Shown: positions 51,444-59,956 of the stretch, in pieces
Layout: every line of letters begins with the position of its first letter
How positions within the stretch are numbered: the first letter of the stretch is position 1
NCBI GenBank assembly: GCA_027487675.1
Contig: JAIYDD010000101.1
Span: 1-64,000 of the forward strand
Reading direction: 5' to 3'
Origin: Acetobacteraceae bacterium
GTDB lineage: Bacteria > Pseudomonadota > Alphaproteobacteria > Acetobacterales > Acetobacteraceae
DNA: 64,000 nt
Made by a program: the position numbers and the translations under genes
The notes under the pieces: generated by a model
Told to the model about the DNA's origin: nothing
Databases searched by the model: none
What the model saw: only the letters and a program-made list of their open reading frames with translations

Positions 51444-53489
51444 ATGGCGGGGGCGCTGCTGATCGGGATCGATGTCGGGGGGACCTTCACCGACCTCATC
51501 GCCTATCGGACCGACACGGGCGCCGTCTCCGCGCACAAGGCGCTTTCCGACCGGCGCCGGCCGGACGAGGGGGTGCTGGCGGCGATCCGCGCGGCGGGGC
51601 TGGATCCGGCGCGCATCGGCTTGGTCGTGCATGGCACCACCGTCGCGACCAACGCGCTGCTGGAACGCCGCGGGTCCGAGGTCGCGATGGTCACGACGGA
51701 GGGATTCCGGGACGTGATCGAGCTCGGCCGAACCACGCGGCTGGTGCCCGGCACGCTCTACGATCCCTACTTCCGCAAGGCCCCGCCGCTGGTCCCGCGC
51801 CATCGTCGCTTCACGCTGGCGGAGCGCGTATCAACCGCCGGCGAGGTCGCGCAGGCGCCCGACCCGGCCGAGATCGCGCGCCTCGCCGTGGCCATCGCCG
51901 CCAGCGGGGCCGAGGCTGTCGCCATCTGCTTCCTGAACTCCTTCCGCAACGACGCCAACGAGGAAGCGGTGGCCAGGGCGCTGGGCGGCACGCTGCGCTA
52001 CGTCACCACCTCCTCACGCGTGCAGCGGGAGATCCGCGAATACGAACGCTTCTCCACCACCGTCGCGAATGCCTATGTCATGCCGGTGATGGCCGCCTAT
52101 GTTGAGCGGCTGCTCGGCGCGCTGCGCGGCGGCGGCTGCGACGCGCCCTTCTACACCATGGCCTCGAACGGCGGCCTCATGTCGACGACGACGGTTGCTG
52201 CGCATCCCGTGCGCACCATGCTTTCGGGCCCCGCCGCAGGCCTCGCCGCCGCCGTCCGCTTCGGGGCGGAGACCGGCTGCCCCGACCTCATCACCTACGA
52301 CATGGGCGGCACCAGCAGCGACGTCGCGCTGATCTCCGGCGGCGAGTGGATGCTGCGGCGGGAGGTGGTGATCCAGGGGATGGTGCTGCGCACGCCGCAG
52401 ATCGACATCCACACCATCGGCGCCGGCGGCGGCTCGATCGCGGAGGTCGATGCGGGCGGCGCGCTGCTGGTGGGGCCAGAGAGCGCGGGCTCCACCCCCG
52501 GCCCCGCCTGCTACGGCCGCGGCGGCACCCACGCCACCGTGACGGACGCCAATGTCGTGCTCGGCCGCCTTGGCGAGGGCCAGACGCTGGGCGGGACGCT
52601 GGAGATCGGCGCGGAAGCCGCGCGGCGCGCGGTCGGGCGGCTGGCGGAGCGGCTCGGCACCTCGGGCGAGGCGATGGCGCAGGGCGTCGTCGCGCTGGCC
52701 GTCGCCAAGATGGCGGCCGCGATCTACGAGATCTCGGTCGCCCGTGGCCGCGACCCGCGCGACTACGCGCTGGTGCCCTTCGGCGGCGCCGGCCCTCTGC
52801 ATGCCTGCGAGGTGGCGGCGGAGCTCGGCATCCCGCGCGTGCTGGTGCCGCCCTCGCCCGGCACCTTCTCCGCCTTCGGCGCGCTCTGCTCGCCTCTCAT
52901 CAAGGACCGCGCCGTCACGCTGCTGGCCGCGCTGGACGACACCGCGGCCGCCCGGATGCAGGCGCTGGCGGCGGAGTTCGCCGCCGGCCTGCGCGAGGAG
53001 TTCCGGGCGGAAGGCGTGGACACGGCTCGCTTCGAGACGATGCTGCAGCTCGACGCGCGCTATCTCGGCCAGGCGCATGAGCTGACGGTGACGCTGCCCG
53101 GGGAGTTCACCGCCGCCGCCGCCCGTGCCGTGTTCGAAGGCGCCTTTGCGCGTGAATATGGCCGTCTCGATTCGGGCCGCGACGTCGAGGTGGTGAACCT
53201 GCGCGTCATCGGCCGCATCCTGATCCTGGCGCCGGCCATCGCGGCGCCGGCGGCGCAGGCCGCGCCCGCCGGCCGCCGCCGCATCTGGCTCGACGGCGCT
53301 TGGACCGAGGCGCCGGTGCATCGGCGCGAAGCGCTGGTGCCCGGCATCCACCTTCACGGCCCGGCCATCGTCGAGGAGATGAGCGCGACGCTCTACCTGC
53401 CGCCAGGATGGAGCCTGGCGCTCGGTGCGAAGGGGGAGCTCGACCTCCGCCACCACGACGTCGCAGGGCGCATGCTGGCTGCCGAATAG
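51444..53489 (+). CDS. Hydantoinase A/oxoprolinase-type subunit
   Basis: A 681-aa HyuA-family ATPase subunit (ASKHA fold). LIGIDVGGTFTDLIAYR is the phosphate-1 motif, VVHGTTVATNALLERRG follows, and MGGTSSDVALI with GAGGGSIAEVDAGG are the middle signatures; ALVPFGGAGPLHACEVAAELGIPRVLVP ends the catalytic part. It activates the cyclic substrate with ATP and passes it to HyuB. The three genes 48166-53489 form one operon under the divergent GntR regulator. Confidence 0.92.
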   Translation: MAGALLIGIDVGGTFTDLIAYRTDTGAVSAHKALSDRRRPDEGVLAAIRAAGLDPARIGLVVHGTTVATNALLERRGSEVAMVTTEGFRDVIELGRTTRLVPGTLYDPYFRKAPPLVPRHRRFTLAERVSTAGEVAQAPDPAEIARLAVAIAASGAEAVAICFLNSFRNDANEEAVARALGGTLRYVTTSSRVQREIREYERFSTTVANAYVMPVMAAYVERLLGALRGGGCDAPFYTMASNGGLMSTTTVAAHPVRTMLSGPAAGLAAAVRFGAETGCPDLITYDMGGTSSDVALISGGEWMLRREVVIQGMVLRTPQIDIHTIGAGGGSIAEVDAGGALLVGPESAGSTPGPACYGRGGTHATVTDANVVLGRLGEGQTLGGTLEIGAEAARRAVGRLAERLGTSGEAMAQGVVALAVAKMAAAIYEISVARGRDPRDYALVPFGGAGPLHACEVAAELGIPRVLVPPSPGTFSAFGALCSPLIKDRAVTLLAALDDTAAARMQALAAEFAAGLREEFRAEGVDTARFETMLQLDARYLGQAHELTVTLPGEFTAAAARAVFEGAFAREYGRLDSGRDVEVVNLRVIGRILILAPAIAAPAAQAAPAGRRRIWLDGAWTEAPVHRREALVPGIHLHGPAIVEEMSATLYLPPGWSLALGAKGELDLRHHDVAGRMLAAE

Positions 53490-53492
53490 GCC

Positions 53493-53860
53493 ATGCCGCG
53501 GGAGAGGGATGCGCGGCTGCTGACCGGCCGCGGTCGCTTCCGGGGCGCCGCCCTGCCGCCCGGCAATCTGCACGCGGCTTTCATCCGATCGCCCCTGCCG
53601 CATGGCGTGGTCCGCGGCATCGCCTCAACCGCGGTGGCCGGCGATGTCGCGCTCTTCGCCACCGGCACGGATCTCGATGCCGACGACACCGGCCCGATCG
53701 CTGCCGATACCGTGAAGGGCTTCCTCGGCAAGCAGCATCCTGACTGGGCGCAATCCTTCCAGACCGTTCCGGCCCGCGGCCGCGTGCGCCAAGGGGCGAG
53801 GCGGTCGCGATGGTGGTCACCGACAAAGCTCGCCGATGTGGTGATTTCGGTCGGAGAGTA
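53493..53860 (+). pseudogene. Xanthine dehydrogenase/CoxL-type Mo-binding subunit, N-terminal remnant
   Basis: The reading frame begins ERDARLLTGRGRFRGAALPPGNLHAAFIRSPLPHGVVRGI and continues VALFATGTDLDADDTGPI, the standard start of aldehyde/xanthine/CO dehydrogenase large subunits. Near 53788 the homology moves to another frame, which reads GEAVAMVVTDKA, and then ends. About 650 further residues of a normal subunit, including all Mo-cofactor motifs, are absent. It starts 3 bp after hyuA, so the operon once ran into a Mo-hydroxylase gene. Confidence 0.7.
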
Positions 53861-53934
53861 CGCGCCCGACGCCGGCGGCACCGGCTGCCCGCCGATCTGG
53901 TGCGGCGGGCGGGGCAGGCCGCAGCTGGCCGGCC

Positions 53935-54327
53935 TCAGACCTCGACCTTGTAGGTCAGCCTGATCTCGTCGCCGTTCTCTCCCATCAGCCCCCAGGCATG
54001 GCGCGGCTGCTCCGAGACGATGACGTCGATATCGCGCGGCTCGATGCCGGTGGCGGCCGGGACGCGGCGGTAGATCTGGCGGACCAGTTCCTTCAGCGTG
54101 TCTTTCGATCGGCCCTCGAAGGTGTCGATCTCGATGATGATGTAGCGCTCGGTGCGCTCATGCGGCGGGTAGATGAAATCCGCGCGGTCCATGGGGAAGA
54201 AGCGCTGCAGGCGGCGCTCCGCGGGGAAGGTGAAGGCGGTCGAGATGCTTTCGTTGATGGCGTCCGACAGCGCCTGGCGGATAGGCACGAGGTTTTCGCG
54301 AATCCCGTATACCTTGGCTTGCGGCAT
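53935..54327 (-). CDS. Tautomerase-superfamily protein (Tautomerase_2 type)
   Basis: A 130-aa protein that starts MPQAKVYGIRENLVPIRQALSDAI. The Pro after Met would become the N-terminal catalytic Pro1. The body FPAERRLQRFFPMDRADFIYPPHERTERYIIIEIDTFEGRS and the tail HAWGLMGENGDEIRLTYKVEV match the larger tautomerase-like proteins of unknown substrate. The start at 54327 is required to expose Pro1; longer upstream frames are shadows. It stands alone between a decayed gene and an empty stretch. Confidence 0.85.
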   Translation of the reverse strand: MPQAKVYGIRENLVPIRQALSDAINESISTAFTFPAERRLQRFFPMDRADFIYPPHERTERYIIIEIDTFEGRSKDTLKELVRQIYRRVPAATGIEPRDIDVIVSEQPRHAWGLMGENGDEIRLTYKVEV

Positions 54328-54726
54328 GGATGGCCCTCCCGGCGGGAGCCTAAGCGAAACTTGCCCGCTCCCGCAAGAATTCCTTGGATACAGGACACAA
54401 CAACTCGTCCGCTGCGCCCTGCCGCCCTGCGCCATGCCGTCCGGTCCGGCTCGGCGCCACGGCGCGACAAGGTCGGCCGAGCTTCGCCGCCATGGCCTGC
54501 CGCTCACGGCGGTAACCGCTCCACCACCCCTTCTGCCCCGCCCATCAGGAACCGGGTCACCTCCGTCAGCATGGTGGAACACGCCGGTGCAGTCGAGGCG
54601 GCCACCCGGATCGGGCCAACGGCGCACTTCAGGCACGGGAGACTGGCCCCCGGTCGCCACCGTAGGACCGCCGACTGCGTGAACCGGCCGCTTGGCTATG
54701 GCGAAATCGCAAACGACAACGGTTGA
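54328..54726. other. Gene-free stretch
   Basis: About 400 bp between the tautomerase start and the LysR stop. Base use is less GC-extreme in places (AAGAATTCCTTGGATACAGG near 54375). No reading frame on either strand gives a recognisable family. On the minus strand a short open piece, TMLTEVTRFLMGGAEGVVERL, may be a gene relic, but it is too short to name. The promoter of the tautomerase gene must lie at its left end. Confidence 0.4.
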
Positions 54727-55629
54727 TCACGTGGCAACGCGCGCCACGGCTTGCAGCGTCGCCGCCACGTGTCGCACCGCCGGATCGCCCTCCCGCCGGC
54801 GATGCCAGGCCAGGTGGACCGGAAACCCTTCCACGGCGACGGGCGGCTCCAGCACCGATAGCGCCTCGCGCATCGCGCCCAGGATGGACCCGCCCGGCAG
54901 CAGGGCGATGAGGTCCGAGCCCAGCAGCAGCGGCGGCACCAGCAGAAAGTGGGGCACCACGCAGCCCACCCGCCGCGTCCGCCCATGCCGCGCCAGCGCC
55001 TCGTCCAGCGCGCCGCGCATGTCGCCGCGGGTGGAGACGAGCACATGCGGGTAGGCAAGCCATCTCTCCAGGTCGAAGCCTTCGAGGGCCGGGTGGCCGC
55101 GGCGCATCGCCACGACATACTCCTCGCGCAGCAATTCCACGCGGCGCAGATCGGGCCCGGCCGGGGGGATCAGCGAAACAGCGAGGTCGAGCGTGCCCCG
55201 CGCCAGCCCGTCCAGCGCGGCGGCCCCGCCCTGCCAGGGCTGCACGACCACATCAAGCCCGGGCGCGCTGCGCGCCAGCGCCGCCACCAACGGGCCGAGC
55301 AGCAGGGCGGCGAGGCTGTCGGCCATGAGCAGCCGCACCGTCTGGCGCAGTTCCGCGAGCGGCACCTCCGGCAGCTCGAGCACGTCCCCGAGCCCGGCCA
55401 GTGCCTCACGCAGCTTCGGCCGCAGCGCCTCGGCCAGCGGCGTGCGGCGCATGCCCCCGGCCGCGCGCTCAAGCAGCCGGTCGCCGAAGAGTTGGCGGCA
55501 GCGCTCAAGCGCGCTCGATGTGGCGGGCTGCGACAAGCCGAGCCGGTCCGCCGCGCGGGAGACATGCGCCTCCTCCAGCAAGGCATCGAGGATGACAAGC
55601 AGGTTCAGGTCTACGCCGCGAAGCTTCAT
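54727..55629 (-). CDS. LysR-family transcriptional regulator
   Basis: A 300-aa regulator. The HTH spans about 3-62 (LRGVDLNLLVILDALLEEAHVSRAADRLGLSQPATSSALERCRQLFG). The effector domain has VRLLMADSLAALLLGPLV and LDLAVSLIPPAGPDLRRVELLREEYVVAMRRGHP, close to the NodD/NahR-like subgroup. It is divergent from the quinone-reductase-type gene with an 85-bp gap holding an 8-bp inverted repeat, so it likely controls that gene and itself. Confidence 0.9.
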   Translation of the reverse strand: MKLRGVDLNLLVILDALLEEAHVSRAADRLGLSQPATSSALERCRQLFGDRLLERAAGGMRRTPLAEALRPKLREALAGLGDVLELPEVPLAELRQTVRLLMADSLAALLLGPLVAALARSAPGLDVVVQPWQGGAAALDGLARGTLDLAVSLIPPAGPDLRRVELLREEYVVAMRRGHPALEGFDLERWLAYPHVLVSTRGDMRGALDEALARHGRTRRVGCVVPHFLLVPPLLLGSDLIALLPGGSILGAMREALSVLEPPVAVEGFPVHLAWHRRREGDPAVRHVAATLQAVARVAT

Positions 55630-55634
55630 GCCAT

Positions 55635-55659
55635 AGATAATGCCATATACACATTATCT
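55635..55659. promoter_or_regulatory. LysR-type operator (8-bp inverted repeat)
   Basis: AGATAATG, a 9-bp spacer, then CATTATCT: a perfect, AT-rich dyad in otherwise GC-rich DNA, 6 bp upstream of the LysR start and 56 bp before the divergent gene. It also satisfies the T-N11-A rule for LysR boxes. Confidence 0.7.
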
Positions 55660-55714
55660 GTTGGAAGGATTTCGCCCGACGTCGCAGCTTCCGGCCCGCA
55701 TACCGGAGGCCTCG

Positions 55715-56305
55715 ATGACCCGAACGCTGATCCTCTTCTTCCACCCCGATCCTGCCGCTTCCAAGGCGAATGGCGCGCTGCTCGCCGCAGCCCGACGCTT
55801 GCCCGGCGTCGAGGTCGCCGACATGGCGCGGCTCCACCCCGAGGGCGTGCGCGACACGGACGCGGAGGTCCGGCGCCTTCACCGGGCCGACCGGCTGGTC
55901 CTGCAGTTCCCCGTGCAATGGTATTCCACGCCGCCGCTGCTGAAGGCCTGGCAGGACGTGGTGCTGAGCCGGATGTTCTATACCCGTCCCGAGGAAGGCG
56001 AGCGGCTGCGCGACTTGCCCGTGCTGGTGGCCGCGACCGCGGGCAATGTCGCGGAGGCCTATGGTCCGGCGGGCGTGAACCTCTACCCCCTCGAGGAGTT
56101 GCTGCGGCCGCTGGAGGCGACGGCCCATCGCTGCGGCCTCGCCTGGACCCGGCCCCATCTGCTCTTCCGCGCGAACCGGCTTTCCGCCGCGGAGCTCGAC
56201 GCGGCGGGCGAGGCCTACGCCACGCGGCTGCGACGCTGGATCGCGGCGACGACCCAGCCCGTCACGGCCCGCCCGCGCCTGCTGCCCCTTTCGGCGGAGG
56301 CCTGA
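55715..56305 (+). CDS. NAD(P)H oxidoreductase / quinone reductase, flavodoxin-like (KefF/MdaB type)
   Basis: FMN/FAD flavoprotein of 196 aa. The N-terminus TRTLILFFHPDPAASKANGALLAAA is the phosphate-binding loop of the flavodoxin_2 fold. RADRLVLQFPVQWYSTPPLLKAWQDVVLS and FYTRPEEGERLRDLPVLVAATAG are the conserved substrate and flavin blocks. ATG 55715 follows GGAGG; the longer frame from 55640 runs through the operator. Regulated by the divergent LysR protein (inference). Reduction of quinones or electrophiles is the usual role. Confidence 0.87.
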   Translation: MTRTLILFFHPDPAASKANGALLAAARRLPGVEVADMARLHPEGVRDTDAEVRRLHRADRLVLQFPVQWYSTPPLLKAWQDVVLSRMFYTRPEEGERLRDLPVLVAATAGNVAEAYGPAGVNLYPLEELLRPLEATAHRCGLAWTRPHLLFRANRLSAAELDAAGEAYATRLRRWIAATTQPVTARPRLLPLSAEA

Positions 56306-56308
56306 GCC

Positions 56309-56719
56309 ATGCGGTCCATTCGCGGCGCCATGGCCCCGCCGGCTCCCTTCGTGCTGGCGGCCCGCGCGCTGCCGCTCGGGCTGCTGGCGCAGTTCCTCAC
56401 CGCGGGCCAGGCGCTGTTTCGCGATGATGGGCTCTGGGGCGTCCATGGCGCGCTCGGCGTGACGCTGGCCGTGCCGGTGGCCGGGCTGCTCGGTGGGGCG
56501 CTGCTGGTGCGGCGGCTGCGCGGCTTCGCGGCATCGGCTTGTCTCATCGCGGCCCTCTACGTGGCGCAGCTTGCCCTGGGTGCAGCGGACCACGCGCTGC
56601 CCCTCTCCCTCCATCCGCTCAACGGCGCGATCCTGCTTGCGGCAAGCCTCGTGCTGCTCGCGCGGGCGGAGCGCGGGCGGGACGAAATGGCCGCGGCGCC
56701 GGCCGGCGCGCAGCCGTGA
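56309..56719 (+). CDS. Small membrane protein, four predicted helices
   Basis: A 136-aa protein directly after the reductase gene (3-bp gap). Hydrophobic segments are near 12-32 (PFVLAARALPLGLLAQFLTAG), 44-66 (GALGVTLAVPVAGLLGGALLV), 71-91 (FAASACLIAALYVAQLALGA) and 100-117 (LNGAILLAASLVLLARA), with conserved-looking His residues between them (GVHGALG, LHPLNG). The His-Gly and H-P-x-N pattern resembles small DUF6220-type membrane proteins. A role with the reductase is possible; none is proven. Confidence 0.65.
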   Translation: MRSIRGAMAPPAPFVLAARALPLGLLAQFLTAGQALFRDDGLWGVHGALGVTLAVPVAGLLGGALLVRRLRGFAASACLIAALYVAQLALGAADHALPLSLHPLNGAILLAASLVLLARAERGRDEMAAAPAGAQP

Positions 56720-56769
56720 GCGCCCGCCCACCCTGGCCGAACCGCGCGGCCGCCGGCCGGACAGCGCCA

Positions 56770-57021
56770 ATGCACGAAAGGTCGAACGCCATTCCATCCC
56801 GTCGCCTCGCCCCTGCCTCCCGCACCTCCCGCCGCGCGTGCCTCGCCCTGCTGATAGGCCTCTCCGTCGCCGGGTGCGGCTCGGCTGGGGGTTCTTTGGA
56901 GAGCGCCTACCGGGCGAACCTCGCCAGCGAGACCGCGCTCAACGCGCAGATCATCAGCGACCGCGCCCGCGCCCAGCGCTGCGACCGCGATCCGACCCGC
57001 CGGGAATGCGGCCCTCGATGA
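56770..57021 (+). CDS. Small putative lipoprotein
   Basis: An 83-aa protein with a signal of about 39 residues (SRRACLALLIGLSVAGC). SVAGC is an acceptable lipobox, so the mature 45-residue part GSAGGSLESAYRANLASETALNAQIISDRARAQRC would be anchored to a membrane by its N-terminal Cys. A second Cys pair near the end (RC..EC) could form a disulfide. The start ATG at 56770 is the nearest one giving a normal leader. No family recognised. Confidence 0.5.
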   Translation: MHERSNAIPSRRLAPASRTSRRACLALLIGLSVAGCGSAGGSLESAYRANLASETALNAQIISDRARAQRCDRDPTRRECGPR

Positions 57022-57108
57022 TGACCGCTGGCGAGGCCCCGGGCCTTGCCAGGCCGCAGCCCGACCCAAGCGGGCGCGTCTTTCCACCAGCACCATGGAG
57101 CAACCGGC

Positions 57109-57507
57109 ATGAACAGGGCCGAGCCCGTCTTCCCGCCTGGACGTCACGCCCTCTACGAGGCGCACCGCTACTCCGCAGCCATCCGCTCCGGCGACCTGCT
57201 CTTCGTCTCCGGCCAGGTCGGCAGCCGCGCGAATGGCGGCCCTGAGCCCGGTTTCGAAGCCCAGGTGGAACGCGCCTTCGACAATCTCGCGGCGACGCTG
57301 GCGGCGGGCGGTTGCGGCCTCGCGGACGTCCTCGACGTCACGACCTTCCACACCGACCCGCAGGCCCAGTTCGAGACGGTGCTGAAAGTGAAGGACCGCG
57401 TCTTCCCCGCGCCGCCCTACCCGACCTGGACGGCGGTGGGCGTGACCTGGCTCGCAGGCTTCGACTTCGAGATCAAGGTGGTCGCGCGCATTCCGGTCGG
57501 TCCCTGA
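57109..57507 (+). CDS. RidA/YjgF-family enamine/imine deaminase-like protein
   Basis: A 132-aa Rid-family protein: RSGDLLFVSGQVGS, FEAQVERAFDNLAATLAAGGCGLADVLDVTTFHTD and PTWTAVGVTWLAGFDFEIKVVARI. RidA proper has a conserved Arg in the strand before the last helix; here the corresponding region reads FPAPPYPTWTAVG and the Arg is not obvious, so it belongs to a sister subfamily with uncertain activity. Start MNRAEPVFPPGRHALY at 57109; the longer frame from 57046 is not homologous. Confidence 0.85.
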   Translation: MNRAEPVFPPGRHALYEAHRYSAAIRSGDLLFVSGQVGSRANGGPEPGFEAQVERAFDNLAATLAAGGCGLADVLDVTTFHTDPQAQFETVLKVKDRVFPAPPYPTWTAVGVTWLAGFDFEIKVVARIPVGP

Positions 57508-57604
57508 CACTGCGGGACCCGCCCGCATCGCACCGCCGTGGCTTGCTGACCGGCATGCTCGTCACCGCGCCGTCGCGTCTGCCTCCCATGCCCATGGCCA
57601 GAGG

Positions 57605-58100
57605 ATGGGGCCGGCCGTCCCGGCGACCAGCTACCAGGAAACGCGGCGCAGCGATGTCGTGGATGAGCGTTTCGGCTGTCGGATCGGGGCCACGCCGATG
57701 CACTCGCCCGCGATCCTGGCGCGGGCCGAGCGGGGAGGTGACGTCGCGGTCGCCGACATCCGCGGCGGCGGAGAATACGGCGCGGCGTGGCGCGATGCCG
57801 TCCATCGCCTCGCAAGGCAGAACAGTTTCGACGGTGTCATCGCAGCGAGTGCAAGCCTGAAGGCGGAAGGTGTCGCCGGGCCGGGCGGTCTCGCGATCCA
57901 GGGCTCGTCGAACGGCGGATTGATCGTGACGCCGCGGTCAACCGGCGCACCGACCTCTTCGCCGCAGCACTGCCCGGAGCCGGCGTCATGGACATGCAGG
58001 ATGGGCGCTGGGAAGCGGGCAACGAAATCCTCTGGCGGCAGCCGGCCTGCGTGGAGGCGTCCTACCGGATGCGGATTGTCGCGGCGTTGCCGGCATCCAG
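57605..58100 (+). pseudogene. Prolyl oligopeptidase (S9) remnant with internal deletion
   Basis: One frame reads PATSYQETRRSDVVDERFG, the usual start of prolyl oligopeptidases, and runs after only about 10 residues into AERGGDVAVADIRGGGEYGAAWRDAV and GLAIQGSSNGG, the catalytic domain around the nucleophile Ser. The whole beta-propeller (some 400 residues) is missing. Just after GSSNGG the homology changes frame and continues NRRTDLFAAALPGAGVMDM before ending. The piece runs into the 3' end of the cytochrome gene on the other strand. Confidence 0.7.
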
Positions 58101-58448
58101 CGTCGCGTCGCTTGCCATCGCGCCGTGGTTCGCCAGCATGTAGGCGGTGATGGCCAGCTTCTGCGCGTCGGCCAGGCGTGTCGGATCGTCGAAGGGCATC
58201 ATCAGCTGGTTGTACTCGAACAGTCCGAGCGCATCGTTGAACTTCCCGATCTGCGTCCGCTCCCCCCAGATCGGGGTCTGGAAGCCTGCGCCGCGCCGGC
58301 CGTCGGCGCCGTGGCAGGCGGCGCAGTATTCGGCATAGAGGCGCTGCCCCTCCGCGACCTGGGGCGAGAGGGCCGGCTGGCCCGTGGCGGCGGCGACGAC
58401 GAGGGCGAGCCCGGCAAGCGCCGGCATCGCCAGGTTGATGGCATGCAT
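58062..58448 (-). CDS. sorB: Monohaem cytochrome c, sulfite dehydrogenase subunit (SorB-like)
   Basis: Periplasmic c-type cytochrome of 128 aa. The signal peptide runs to about residue 24 (NLAMPALAGLALVVAAATG). The haem motif is C42-A-A-C45-H46 and the axial Met is 83 or 84 in QLMMPFDDP. It lies 80 bp downstream of the molybdenum subunit gene on the same strand and would take electrons from it and pass them to the respiratory chain. The symbol rests on gene context and family. The 3' end overlaps the prolyl oligopeptidase remnant. Confidence 0.82.
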   Translation of the reverse strand: MHAINLAMPALAGLALVVAAATGQPALSPQVAEGQRLYAEYCAACHGADGRRGAGFQTPIWGERTQIGKFNDALGLFEYNQLMMPFDDPTRLADAQKLAITAYMLANHGAMASDATLDAGNAATIRIR

Positions 58449-58528
58449 GTCTTCGCTTCTGATTCCCGTGGCTGTGGCGGCGGCGGCACCGGGGGCGGCG
58501 TCGCACGCCGCCGCCCCCGGCCGGGCCG

Positions 58529-59905
58529 TCAGGCGACCTCGACGCGGAACTTCGGGATCGCCCAGTTCGCCATGCCGAGCGTGTTCAGCGGCACGCTCTC
58601 GGGCTGCACCGTGCCCGCATTGTCGGTGGTGCGCGTCTCGATCACGTGCTGGCCTGCCGCCGCATCCCAGGGCAGGGAGAAGCGCACCCAGGTGTACTTG
58701 CCGAGGTTGGGCTGGCGGATCTCCGCGCGCTGCCAGCCGCCGCCGTTGATCCGCACCTCCACCTGGCGCACGCCGTGCTGCGGGGCCCAGGCATAGCCCG
58801 ACAGCTCCTGCCGCCCGGCCGCCAGCCGCGGCACCTGGCCGCGCTGCAGCGGGTAGTTCGCCGGGACCGAGGGCGACTTCTCCAGCACCAGCGGCACGGT
58901 GATGAACGACTTGGGCGGCATCCAGGTGACCATCGGCCCCTGGATGTCGTCGGGGCCGACGCCGATGAACTCGTCCTCGGTCGCGCTGAATTCGGGGCGC
59001 TGGTAGGTCGGGCCGATGAACACCTCGCCGCGGGTGTTGAGGCGGCACCAGACGCGCTTGTCGGTGACGCGGATCTCGGTCAGCCACTTGATCGAGGCGG
59101 TGCCGCCCCAGCCGGGCACCACCATGCGCACCGGCGCGCCGTGGTCGGGCACCAGCGGGTTGCCGTTCATCGCGAAGCACACGCCCATGTCGTGCTGCAG
59201 GGCGGCGACGTCGGCATAGGGCATCGGCCGGCCCATGTCGTTGCCGTCCACGCCCGACCAGAACAGCACGGTGCGCGCGCCGGGCCTGATGCCGACGCGG
59301 GCGAAGATCTCGCTCATCGGCACGTATTGCCACTCGGCCTGGCCGACCGCGCCCAGCACCCAGTTGCCGCCCGCGACCTGCTGGCCCGTCAGCCCGTCCT
59401 GTTCCCAGAACAGCGTGCGGCCGTTGCCGTGGCATTCCATCGTCGCGATGATGGTGCGGCTGCGCATGCCGAGCAGGTCTGTGTAGGTGAGCTCGACCGG
59501 CCGCTCCACCGACGCACCGTGGATGCGCAGCTTCCAGTTCTCGCGCGCCAGCACCGGGCGGGTCTCGACGGTCGGCGTCGGGTAGTGGTTGCGGACGTAG
59601 AATTCCTCGATCGGGGTCATGAAGGTCTTGAAGTTCCAGTAGTTGCCCGACCGGACCGTGGCGCCGATGTTCAGCACCCGGCTGTCGTCCTTGACGATGA
59701 TGCGCCGGGCCGGGGCGGCGGGCGCGGCCGGCGCCGTCTGCGCCGAAGCGGGCGTCGCGCCGGGGATGGTCATCGCCGCGGCGCCGAAGGCGGCCGCCGA
59801 GACGAACAGCGACCGGCGCTGCGTGTTGGTGCCGTGGCGCAGCACCTCGGTCGCGATCGCATCCGCTTCCGCGCGCTGCCTGGTCTCGCGCTTGCCGTCG
59901 GACAT
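58529..59905 (-). CDS. sorA: Sulfite dehydrogenase molybdenum subunit (SorA-like)
   Basis: Periplasmic Mo-pterin enzyme of 458 aa that would oxidise sulfite to sulfate. A Tat leader has R30-R31 in TQRRSLFVSAAAFGAAA and ends near ASAQT. The sulfite-oxidase fold begins PIEEFYVRNHYPTP. The Mo-ligating Cys158 is in IATMECHGNGR, followed by VLFWSGVDGND and VPDHGAPVRMVVPGWGG; the C-terminal dimerisation domain is complete. ATG 59905 is behind AGGGAGGAACAGG. The upstream gap has a sigma-54 promoter and paired inverted repeats. Confidence 0.9.
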   Translation of the reverse strand: MSDGKRETRQRAEADAIATEVLRHGTNTQRRSLFVSAAAFGAAAMTIPGATPASAQTAPAAPAAPARRIIVKDDSRVLNIGATVRSGNYWNFKTFMTPIEEFYVRNHYPTPTVETRPVLARENWKLRIHGASVERPVELTYTDLLGMRSRTIIATMECHGNGRTLFWEQDGLTGQQVAGGNWVLGAVGQAEWQYVPMSEIFARVGIRPGARTVLFWSGVDGNDMGRPMPYADVAALQHDMGVCFAMNGNPLVPDHGAPVRMVVPGWGGTASIKWLTEIRVTDKRVWCRLNTRGEVFIGPTYQRPEFSATEDEFIGVGPDDIQGPMVTWMPPKSFITVPLVLEKSPSVPANYPLQRGQVPRLAAGRQELSGYAWAPQHGVRQVEVRINGGGWQRAEIRQPNLGKYTWVRFSLPWDAAAGQHVIETRTTDNAGTVQPESVPLNTLGMANWAIPKFRVEVA

Positions 59906-59956
59906 GCCCTGTTCCTCCCTCTCGCGGCCGGCCAACCGGCTTCGCGGAAAGCAAGG

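Noticed and set aside
57109-57507. Canonical RidA with proven enamine deaminase activity
   Set aside because: The conserved catalytic Arg is not obvious at its usual place, so only the family is claimed.
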